Shown one piece after another: positions 1-6,092 of a stretch of 10,392 nt of DNA; the first letter of the stretch is position 1, and every line of letters starts with the position of its first letter. The notes under the pieces are model-generated. The model saw nothing but the letters and a program-made list of their open reading frames with translations. It was not told where the DNA came from and ran no database searches. Source of the stretch: an uncultured Bacteroidales bacterium (GTDB lineage Bacteria; Bacteroidota; Bacteroidia; Bacteroidales; UBA932). The stretch covers positions 1 to 10,392 of the forward strand of contig CAKVAS010000036.1 in the NCBI GenBank assembly GCA_934725015.1. Direction: 5' to 3'. The position numbers were made by a program, and so were the translations under genes.

Positions 1-30
1 GTAAATCTACGTAAACCTATGTAAACTCGT
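1..30. repeat. Three degenerate 10-bp direct repeats
   Basis: Three consecutive 10-mers each begin with GTAAA (GTAAATCTAC, GTAAACCTAT, GTAAACTCGT). The left edge of the array is cut by the window boundary, so the true copy number is unknown. The function is not known; it may be an iterated protein-binding site or chance. No gene is visible in 1-206. Confidence 0.4.
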
Positions 31-56
31 CCAAGACAGCCGTACATTCCCGCCAC

Positions 57-87
57 TTGAACCACCGTGGTTCAAATACGGTTCAAA
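57..87. repeat. Near-perfect palindrome plus 11-bp-spaced direct repeat
   Basis: TTGAACCAC (57-65) and GTGGTTCAA (67-75) form a palindrome with 9-bp arms around one central base. GGTTCAAA at 69-76 recurs at 80-87, exactly 11 bp downstream, about one helical turn. This geometry suits a dimeric DNA-binding protein or a recombinase core site. It is not followed by a T-run on either strand, so it is not an obvious terminator for mnmE. No recombinase gene is in the window, and the function is inference only. Confidence 0.45.
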
Positions 88-120
88 AGTACCCGAAAAA
101 CCCCGAAATACAAAGAAACA

Positions 121-148
121 AGCCGAATAGTTATCCACACTCTCGGCT
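121..148. other. Short stem with a DnaA-box-like 9-mer in its loop
   Basis: AGCCGA (121-126) and TCGGCT (143-148) are inverted, and the 16 bases between them contain TTATCCACA (131-139), an exact match to the classical DnaA box. A single box does not make an origin, and the same 9-mer occurs on the minus strand inside a coding region at 7391-7399. It is recorded as a site only. Confidence 0.3.
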
Positions 149-206
149 CTGAAACTCAACGATTTATCCTAAATAAAGAACTATTCTTCCGCTTGCTTTT
201 ACCCCG

Positions 207-1667
207 TTATTTCCCGATGCAGAACCGGCTGAACACGGTATTGAGCACTTCCTGGCTGCTGATGACGCCGACAATCTCTCCGAGGGCGTCGATGGCTTCG
301 CGGAGGTCCTGGACTAGGAGGTCAGTCGGGACGGAGTCGGTAAGGCCGAGGCGGACGCGGGTGAGGGCCTCTTTTGCGGCGGCGAGGGCCTGGTAGTGGC
401 GCAGGTTTGTCACTAATGTCTGTTCCGTCGAGGCTTCTTTCCAGCCCTTCTGCGAGTCAGCCAGCGCTTCCTTCAGGTCGGACAGGCCTTCTCCCGTCTT
501 GGCCGACAGGGGAAACAGAGAGAGCCTTGTGTCTTCCTCTGTTTCTGCATCAAAGTCCGAGCCGTCAGTGTATGAAATAAAAATGTTTTGCATTAGAACA
601 TTTTTGTTATCGAGTTCGTCCTCCGAAATTTCGTCAATTTTGTTGAGGACGACGAACAGTTTCTGCTTCCGGAAATCAATCAGGGGCAGGAGAGCGGAGA
701 ACTCTTCGGAAAGGAGGGCGTCGGGTTTCGTCGCGTCAAGCATCGCAATGACGACCGACGCTTCGGAGAGCTTGCGGTAGGACCTTTCGATGCCTATGCG
801 CTCGATTTCATCGGTGGATTCGCGGAGGCCGGCGGTGTCGATGAAGCGGAAGAGAATGCCGTCGATGTTGAGGGTTTCCTCGATGGTGTCGCGGGTCGTG
901 CCGTCGATGTCCGAGACAATGGCGCGCTCCTCGCCGAGCAGGGCGTTGAGGAGGGTGCTTTTTCCGGCGTTCGTCGCTCCCACGATGACGGTCGGGACAC
1001 CGTTGCGAATGGCGTTGCCGAGCCGGAACGAATCCATGAGCTGACGGATGTGCCCTGACGTCTTGTCAACAAGCACGGTCAACCTCGATCGGTCAGCGAA
1101 CTCCACGTCCTCCTCGCTGAAGTCCAGCTCCAGCTCCATCATGGTTACGAGCTCCAGCAGTTCGGAGCGCATCCGGGCCAACTCCTGCGAGAAGCCTCCC
1201 TTCATCTGGGACATCGCCACCCTGTGGGACGCTTCCGACGACGATGCTATTACGTCCGCTACCGCCTCGGCCTGCGCGAGGTCCATCTTCCCGTTCAGAA
1301 ATGCCCTCTGCGTGAACTCTCCGGGCCGGGCGAGCCTGCATCCGTTCTCGACAAGAAGGCGCAGCAACTCCGACACGATATATTTCGACGCATGACACGA
1401 AATTTCCAGAGAATCCTCTCCCGTGTAGGAATGCGGTGCCCGGAATACGCTGACAATCACCTCGTCGAGAATCCCGACCTCGTAAAACACCGTGCCGTAG
1501 TGCAGCGTGTAGCCGGCCGCGTCCGCGAGCCTGCCTTTCTTCAGGGAGACTATCCTGTCCGCAAGTTCAAGGCATCCGCCGCCGCTCACCCTTATGATGG
1601 AAATTGCCCCCGTGCCCGGAACCGTCGCCGGGGCGCATATAATGTCGTCCGCAAAAAACTTGTCCAT
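207..1667 (-). CDS. mnmE: tRNA uridine-5-carboxymethylaminomethyl(34) synthesis GTPase MnmE
   Basis: MnmE is a cytoplasmic GTPase that works with MnmG to modify the wobble uridine (U34) of tRNAs reading split codon boxes. The 486-residue product has the family layout. A folate-binding N-terminal domain (about 1-118, with DDIICAPATVPGTGAISIIR near the start and a PGEFTQRAFLNGKMDLAQAE segment) is followed by a helical domain that carries an inserted Ras-like G domain. G motifs are GATNAGKS (230-237), DGTTRD (255-260), DTAG (277-280), NKID (342-345) and SAK (388-390). The protein ends in FCIGK, whose Cys is the family hallmark. Residues about 350-385, between NKID and SAK, form an acidic insertion that makes it longer than the usual 450-465. 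The frame is open up to 1727, but the start at 1667 puts the conserved N-terminus where the family has it. No clear ribosome binding site is seen. It is divergent from pyk. Confidence 0.96.
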   Translation of the reverse strand: MDKFFADDIICAPATVPGTGAISIIRVSGGGCLELADRIVSLKKGRLADAAGYTLHYGTVFYEVGILDEVIVSVFRAPHSYTGEDSLEISCHASKYIVSELLRLLVENGCRLARPGEFTQRAFLNGKMDLAQAEAVADVIASSSEASHRVAMSQMKGGFSQELARMRSELLELVTMMELELDFSEEDVEFADRSRLTVLVDKTSGHIRQLMDSFRLGNAIRNGVPTVIVGATNAGKSTLLNALLGEERAIVSDIDGTTRDTIEETLNIDGILFRFIDTAGLRESTDEIERIGIERSYRKLSEASVVIAMLDATKPDALLSEEFSALLPLIDFRKQKLFVVLNKIDEISEDELDNKNVLMQNIFISYTDGSDFDAETEEDTRLSLFPLSAKTGEGLSDLKEALADSQKGWKEASTEQTLVTNLRHYQALAAAKEALTRVRLGLTDSVPTDLLVQDLREAIDALGEIVGVISSQEVLNTVFSRFCIGK

Positions 1668-1796
1668 AAAAATATATGTGTTCAGCGAAATCATCGAAAT
1701 CGACGAAATCTTCCGCGAATTTAGCAATATATCGTCAAATTACCGTAATTTTCATTTCGGAGCGATATTTTCGATGACGACGTCATATCCGTTTGT

Positions 1797-1804
1797 CAAA
1801 ATTA
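1797..1804 (-). promoter_or_regulatory. Possible -7 element for mnmE
   Basis: On the minus strand the bases read TAATTTTG, an exact TAnnTTTG Bacteroidetes -7 box, about 130 nt upstream of the chosen mnmE start. A convincing TTTG at the -33 distance is not seen, so this is a weak call. Confidence 0.3.
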
Positions 1805-1819
1805 TCTTCGCTGGTTGGA

Positions 1820-1850
1820 TTGGAAAACACCCTAAAAATAGTTAATTTTG
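1820..1850 (+). promoter_or_regulatory. Bacteroidetes-type promoter for pyk
   Basis: TTGG (1820-1823, one mismatch to TTTG) is followed after 19 nt by TAATTTTG (1843-1850), an exact TAnnTTTG box. Transcription would start near 1857, leaving a very short leader of about 13 nt before the ATG at 1870. Confidence 0.5.
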
Positions 1851-1869
1851 CAGTGAAAAAATATTGGAA

Positions 1870-3273
1870 ATGATAGACAAGAAGACGAAAATTATATGCA
1901 CCGTCGCGGACAACAGGTGTGATGTTGATTTCATCCGGCAGCTTTACGAAAACGGGATGAACGTCGTCCGCATAAATTCCGCGCACGCGTCGCTCGAAGG
2001 GGCGCAGACAGTAGTTGACAACGTGCGGAAAGTCTCGGACAGGATAGCCATTCTCATCGACACTAAGGGACCGGAGGTCAGGCTTACGCAGATGGCCGAT
2101 ACCGTGGGATTCATAGCGCGGACCGGCGAGGTGATTGAAATTGTTGATGACCCGTCGCAGCCTTGCCGCAGGGGAGTCCTATATACAACCTATCCGCACA
2201 TGGCAGAGGACGTGCCCGTGGGGTCTGACATTCTCATCGACGACGGCTCCGTGGATTTGTCCGTTGTCGGGAAAGAGGACGGGAAACTCATCTGTAAGGT
2301 GATGAACGAGGGCATAATCAAGGGACACAAGAGCGTAAATGTTCCCGCCGTGCACATAAACCTTCCGGCGGTGACGGAAAAAGACCGCAGGTTCATCGAA
2401 TGGGCAATCGGTGCGGACATCGACTTCATCGCGCATTCCTTTGTCCGCAGTGCCCGCGACCTTCATGAGATTCAGGAAATTCTTGACGCGCGGGGCAGCC
2501 ATCTGAAGATTATCTCGAAGATTGAAAACCAGCAGGGCATCGACAACCTCGATGAAATCCTGACATACAGTTACGGGATTATGGTTGCGCGCGGAGACCT
2601 GGGTGTTGAGATTCCTGCGGAGCGCATTCCTTTGATACAGAGAGACATCGTGAAGGCGTGCCGTGACAGGAAGAAGCCGGTTATAATTGCAACACAGATG
2701 CTTCAGAGCATGATTGAGAATCCGCGTCCGACCCGTGCCGAGGTGACCGACGTCGCGAACGCAATCTTCCAGAGCGCCGACGCCATCATGCTCAGCGGTG
2801 AGAGCGCCTACGGGAAATATCCGGTGGAGGCGGTGGGGACCATGACGAAGATTGCCCTGCAGACGGAAAAGACCATTGACGTGAATCTGGAACTGAACCT
2901 GAAGAACGCCGTCAAGCCGGTGGCCGTCGTGATCGCGAGGGCTCTCGTCGCGGCGACACAGGAACTGCCGGTGAAGGCGCTCGTGTTCGATACCTACACT
3001 GGGCGGGTGGGGCGCTACCTTTCCACTTACAGGCCTAAAGTTCCGGTTTATGCCATGTGCTATAACAGCTGCACGATGAGGGAGTTGGCTCTTGTGTTCG
3101 GAGTCAAGGCCTACCCGTTCTCGAAGGTCAATGACAAGGAAGAGTTCTCGGCGAAGTCCATAGAAATGCTCACACGCGAGGGCAAGATTTCACAGGGCGA
3201 CCTCGTCGGGTTCATCGGCGGAGTTTTCGGCGCTCAGATGGGAGCGACATATATGGAGCTGAAATATGTGTAG
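1870..3273 (+). CDS. pyk: Pyruvate kinase
   Basis: Catalyses the last glycolytic step, phosphoenolpyruvate + ADP to pyruvate + ATP, in the cytoplasm, with Mg and usually K ions. The 467-residue protein has the (beta/alpha)8 barrel with the small B domain inserted (about 70-165) and a C-terminal regulatory-type domain (about 330-467). Visible landmarks are NVVRIN (31-36), DTKGPEVR (64-71), the signature around SKIE (216-219, catalytic Lys217), ARGDLGVEIP (from 240), ATQML (274-278) and MLSGESA (297-303). The N-terminus has TVADN where most pyruvate kinases have TIGP, and RINSAHAS in place of RLNFSHG, so it is a divergent lineage. An upstream in-frame TTG at 1864 is possible, but ATG 1870 is preferred. 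No C-terminal phosphotransferase-like extension is present. A HAD phosphatase gene follows 4 nt downstream. Confidence 0.94.
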   Translation: MIDKKTKIICTVADNRCDVDFIRQLYENGMNVVRINSAHASLEGAQTVVDNVRKVSDRIAILIDTKGPEVRLTQMADTVGFIARTGEVIEIVDDPSQPCRRGVLYTTYPHMAEDVPVGSDILIDDGSVDLSVVGKEDGKLICKVMNEGIIKGHKSVNVPAVHINLPAVTEKDRRFIEWAIGADIDFIAHSFVRSARDLHEIQEILDARGSHLKIISKIENQQGIDNLDEILTYSYGIMVARGDLGVEIPAERIPLIQRDIVKACRDRKKPVIIATQMLQSMIENPRPTRAEVTDVANAIFQSADAIMLSGESAYGKYPVEAVGTMTKIALQTEKTIDVNLELNLKNAVKPVAVVIARALVAATQELPVKALVFDTYTGRVGRYLSTYRPKVPVYAMCYNSCTMRELALVFGVKAYPFSKVNDKEEFSAKSIEMLTREGKISQGDLVGFIGGVFGAQMGATYMELKYV

Positions 3274-3277
3274 GACG

Positions 3278-3922
3278 ATGAAAAACAAGGCGCTGCTGTT
3301 TGATTTCGACGGAGTTGTCGTCGATTCGGAAAAGCTCTACACTGTACTTTGGGACGCGCTCGGAGAGGAGTACCTCGGCCGCACCGATTTCGGAAAGACC
3401 GTGAAGGGGAGCACGCTGGACTGCATCCTTTCGACATATTTCGGGGCTCGGATGGATTTGTGGCCTGCAATTGTCGCGCGTCTTGACGAGTTCGAGAAGA
3501 ATATGCCGTACGACTACATTCCCGGAGTCGTCGATTTCCTGAAGGAGGGACGCCGCCGAGGGTTCAGAATGGCCGTCGTGACGAGTTCCAATCTACAGAA
3601 AATGAGGAGCGTCTATGCGAAAAGGCCTGAGATTCCGGTACTTTTCGACGCCATCCTGACAAGCGAGGACTTCGCGGCCTCGAAGCCTGATCCCGACTGC
3701 TACCTCAGGGGGATGGCGCGTTTCAACACCGACGCCGCCCATTCCGTAGTCTTCGAGGATTCCATAAACGGCCTCCGCTCCGGCAAGGCCTCAGGTGCGC
3801 TCGTGATAGGCATCACGACCACCAACCCGCCCGAAGTGGTTCGCGAATACAGTTCCTTTCAAATCCCCGACTTCACGGAAGGGGAGAGGATTTTTGAGTT
3901 TATTGAAGATAGTTTAGCGTAA
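3278..3922 (+). CDS. HAD-superfamily hydrolase, beta-phosphoglucomutase-like
   Basis: A 214-residue member of the haloacid dehalogenase superfamily, subfamily I with an alpha-helical cap (about 17-80), probably a sugar-phosphate or other small-molecule phosphatase or a phosphoglucomutase-like enzyme. Motif I is DFDGVVVDSE with nucleophile Asp9 and acid/base Asp11. Motif II is VVTSSN (about 100-105), motif III is the Lys in SKPDPDCY (Lys136), and motif IV is FEDS (159-162) followed by the typical NGLRSGKASG stretch. An ATG at 3266 overlaps the pyk stop, but ATG 3278 is preferred because AGGA (3272-3275) lies just before it and the DxD motif then falls at the usual residue 9. It is almost certainly co-transcribed with pyk. 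The substrate cannot be told from sequence, and the link to glycolysis is by position only. Confidence 0.88.
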   Translation: MKNKALLFDFDGVVVDSEKLYTVLWDALGEEYLGRTDFGKTVKGSTLDCILSTYFGARMDLWPAIVARLDEFEKNMPYDYIPGVVDFLKEGRRRGFRMAVVTSSNLQKMRSVYAKRPEIPVLFDAILTSEDFAASKPDPDCYLRGMARFNTDAAHSVVFEDSINGLRSGKASGALVIGITTTNPPEVVREYSSFQIPDFTEGERIFEFIEDSLA

Positions 3923-3957
3923 ATTTAATGGCTAGATGCAGTAATCAAGCAAATGAT

Positions 3958-3976
3958 AAAAAGGCGCACAAGCGCC
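3958..3976 (-). terminator. Minus-strand terminator-like hairpin
   Basis: GGCGC (3963-3967) and GCGCC (3972-3976) form a 5-bp stem with a 4-nt loop. Read on the minus strand the stem is followed by five T (3962-3958), like an intrinsic terminator. No minus-strand gene ends here, so it would only stop antisense transcription towards the HAD gene. Confidence 0.35.
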
Positions 3977-4010
3977 GTGCGGAGAACAGCGAAGCGGGGG
4001 CTTTGTGCGA

Positions 4011-4045
4011 TGGTGCGCACGGAGCACCACTTCCCCTTTTAGGGG
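4011..4045. repeat. Pair of short hairpins in the HAD-topB gap
   Basis: TGGTGC (4011-4016) pairs with GCACCA (4024-4029), and CCCC (4033-4036) with GGGG (4042-4045). With the hairpin at 3963-3976 these make three small stems in a row, directly followed by the 21-bp repeats. The gene-free stretch 3923-4103 thus looks like a repetitive intergenic element (REP-like) rather than ordinary spacer. Only copies elsewhere in the genome would prove that. Confidence 0.35.
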
Positions 4046-4099
4046 ACGGGAGGGGTAATGAAACATACGGGAGGGGTAATGAAACATACGGGAGGGGGG
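4046..4099 (+). repeat. 21-bp tandem repeat carrying ribosome-binding-site copies before topB
   Basis: Two identical 21-bp units (4046-4066 and 4067-4087) begin ACGGGAGGGGTAATG, and a third partial unit runs 4088-4099. Each full unit contains a purine-rich Shine-Dalgarno-like GGAGGGG followed by an ATG. The third, broken unit supplies the ribosome binding site (GGAGGGGGG, 4091-4099) of topB at 4104. Because 21 is a multiple of 3, the upstream ATGs share one frame (from 4058) that runs into topB out of frame and stops at 4156. This strong site is unusual for Bacteroidetes. Confidence 0.75.
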
Positions 4100-4103
4100 A
4101 TTT

Positions 4104-5939
4104 ATGGCAGTAGTTTGCATCGCAGAGAAGCCGAGTGTGGCGAGGGAAATCGCTGATGTCCTGGGAGCCAAGCTGAAGAAGAATGGCTACATCGAGGGCA
4201 ACGGCTATCAGGTGACATGGACCTTCGGCCACCTGTGTACGCTCAAGGAGCCTCACGACTACGACCCGAAGTGGCGTGCATGGGCGCTATCGACCCTTCC
4301 GATGATGCCTCCGCGCTTCGGCATAAAGCTCATAGACAACGAGACTTACAAGGCGCAGTTTCAAGTGATAGAACAGCTGATGCAGAACGCCGACATGATT
4401 GTGAACTGCGGCGATGCAGGGCAGGAGGGCGAACTCATCCAGAGGTGGGTCATGCAGAAGGCGCGGGCGAAGTGTCCGGTCAAGCGCCTGTGGATTTCAT
4501 CCCTCACCGAGGAAGCCATCCGCGAAGGCTTCAACCACCTTGAGGACTCTTCCAAGTTCCAGAAGCTCTATGAAGCCGGACTGTGCCGCGCCATCGGGGA
4601 CTGGCTGCTCGGGATGAACGCCACGCGGCTCTATAGCCTGAAATATGGAGGAGGATATTCGCGTGACCGTAAGGTGCTGTCAATCGGCAGGGTACAGACC
4701 CCTACTTTAGCTCTTATTGTAAATAGGCAAAACGAAATCGAGAATTTCAGGCCGGAACCGTATTGGGAGCTCAAGACCACCTACCGCGACACTGTCTTCA
4801 GTTCGACCAAGGGCAAGTTCAAGGTGAAGGAAGACGGCGAGAAACTGCTTGAGGTAATAAGCGGCAACGACTTTACGGTCACCGACATCGCCGAGAAGAA
4901 AGGCAAGGAATTCGCCCCGCGCCTCTTCGACCTCACCTCGCTTCAGGTCGAGTGCAACAAGCGCTTCGGCTTCAGCGCCGACGAGACCCTGCGCCTCATC
5001 CAGTCGCTGTACGAGAAGAAGGTGACGACATATCCCCGCGTCGATACGACTTTCCTCAGCGACGACATATATCCGAAAGTCCCCAAGACTCTCGAAGGAC
5101 TCGTTGCATACCGTGAATTTACCGACCCGCTGAAGGGGAAGAAGCTTCCGAAGACGAAGCGGGTCTTCGACAACTCGAAGGTGACGGACCACCACGCGAT
5201 AATCCCGACCGGAGTTCCGGCGACAAACCTCACGCAGCAGGAGATGATGGTCTATGACCTCGTGGCGCGCCGTTTCATCGCGGAGTTCTACCCCGACTGC
5301 GAGATTTCGACGACGACGGTCCTCGGCAGGGTCGCCGACATCGAGTTCAAGGCGTCCGGCAAGCAGATTCTGAGACCCGGCTGGAGATCGGTGGAGCAGC
5401 GGCCGCAGGCAAACGCACAGCAGCCGGACGGAGGACAGGCTTCTGCGGGGGGCTCACAGGGAGATGGCGAAGGCTCTTCCGACGGCGCGGATCTCAGGAT
5501 TATGCCGAACTTCACGAAAGGGGAGTCCGGGCCGCACACCCCAACGCTCAAGGAGACCTGGACCACTCCTCCCAAGCCCTACACCGAGGCGACCCTTCTC
5601 CGCGCTATGGAGACGGCCGGCAAGTTAGTTGACAACGAGGAACTTCGCGACGCCCTCAAGGAAAACGGCATAGGCCGCCCATCGACCCGCGCCGCCATCA
5701 TCGAGACGCTCTTCAAGCGCGGCTACATCCGCCGTGAGCGCAAGAGCCTCTTCCCGACCGACACCGGCCGCGACCTGATCTCCACCATCCATGAGGATCT
5801 CCTCAAGTCCGCCGAACTCACCGGCATCTGGGAACGCAAGCTCCGCCAGATCGAGCGCGGCGACTACGAGGCCTCCGCCTTCATCGACGAACTCAAGGCC
5901 ATGGTCTCCGGTGTCGTCTTCCATGTCCTGAACTCGTAG
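4104..5939 (+). CDS. topB: DNA topoisomerase III (type IA)
   Basis: A type IA topoisomerase passes one DNA strand through a transient break in another, relaxing negative supercoils and decatenating replication or recombination intermediates. The 611-residue protein starts with the Toprim domain: AEKPSVA (7-13, Glu8) and CGDAGQEGELI (102-112). The canonical DxDxE there is DxGxE (Asp104, Gly106, Glu108). The active-site Tyr is Tyr310 in TTYPRVD, and GIGRPSTRA (522-530) is the conserved C-terminal core motif. Residues about 432-462 are a low-complexity Gln/Gly/Ser/Asp linker. There is no Cys-rich zinc-ribbon tail, so it is the short form. Chromosomal topB and element-borne topB of Bacteroidetes are both known; the lack of conjugation genes nearby and the GC-rich composition favour the chromosomal type. 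The start is fixed by the GGAGGGGGG site 4 nt upstream. Confidence 0.92.
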   Translation: MAVVCIAEKPSVAREIADVLGAKLKKNGYIEGNGYQVTWTFGHLCTLKEPHDYDPKWRAWALSTLPMMPPRFGIKLIDNETYKAQFQVIEQLMQNADMIVNCGDAGQEGELIQRWVMQKARAKCPVKRLWISSLTEEAIREGFNHLEDSSKFQKLYEAGLCRAIGDWLLGMNATRLYSLKYGGGYSRDRKVLSIGRVQTPTLALIVNRQNEIENFRPEPYWELKTTYRDTVFSSTKGKFKVKEDGEKLLEVISGNDFTVTDIAEKKGKEFAPRLFDLTSLQVECNKRFGFSADETLRLIQSLYEKKVTTYPRVDTTFLSDDIYPKVPKTLEGLVAYREFTDPLKGKKLPKTKRVFDNSKVTDHHAIIPTGVPATNLTQQEMMVYDLVARRFIAEFYPDCEISTTTVLGRVADIEFKASGKQILRPGWRSVEQRPQANAQQPDGGQASAGGSQGDGEGSSDGADLRIMPNFTKGESGPHTPTLKETWTTPPKPYTEATLLRAMETAGKLVDNEELRDALKENGIGRPSTRAAIIETLFKRGYIRRERKSLFPTDTGRDLISTIHEDLLKSAELTGIWERKLRQIERGDYEASAFIDELKAMVSGVVFHVLNS

Positions 5940-5940
5940 T

Positions 5941-6058
5941 ATTTGTCGGATTTGAGCAATTTAGCGCAAATTATTTGTCGGATTTGAGCAATTTAGCGCA
6001 AATTATTTGTCGGATTTGAGCACTTTGAAGCAAATTATTTGTCGGATTTGAGCACTTT
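5941..6058. repeat. Array of 32-bp tandem repeats (3.7 copies)
   Basis: Units start at 5941, 5973, 6005 and 6037, each with ATTTGTCGGATTTGAGCA. Units 1 and 2 are identical over all 32 bp. Unit 3 diverges after position 18 of the unit, and unit 4 matches unit 3 for 22 bp and then runs into the promoter of the next gene. There are no spacers, so it is not a CRISPR. The array begins just after the topB stop and fills the whole gap to the ATPase gene. It may be a set of operator sites or slippage-generated promoter copies. Confidence 0.9.
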
Positions 6059-6069
6059 TTATATCTTTG
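6038..6069 (+). promoter_or_regulatory. Bacteroidetes promoter of the AAA ATPase gene
   Basis: TTTG (6038-6041) lies in the fourth 32-bp repeat and is followed after 20 nt by TATCTTTG (6062-6069), an exact TAnnTTTG box. The predicted transcript start is near 6076, giving a leader of under 20 nt. Since every repeat copy carries the same TTTG, a regulator recognising the repeats would sit on and upstream of the -33 element. Confidence 0.65.
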
Positions 6070-6092
6070 TACCACATTGATAAGTGATTACG

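Noticed and set aside
64..90. tRNA T-arm (GGTTCAAA)
   Set aside because: No acceptor, D-arm or anticodon arm can be built around it; the motif is part of a palindrome and direct repeat.
1224..1724. 166-codon plus-strand frame over mnmE
   Set aside because: It is antisense to the conserved MnmE N-terminal domain; its translation is Arg-rich as expected for a GC-rich shadow frame.
4707..5195. 162-codon minus-strand frame inside topB
   Set aside because: It is a shadow of the conserved topB core, including the active-site Tyr region.
5941..6058. CRISPR array
   Set aside because: The 32-bp units are directly adjacent with no unique spacers, and no cas genes are present.
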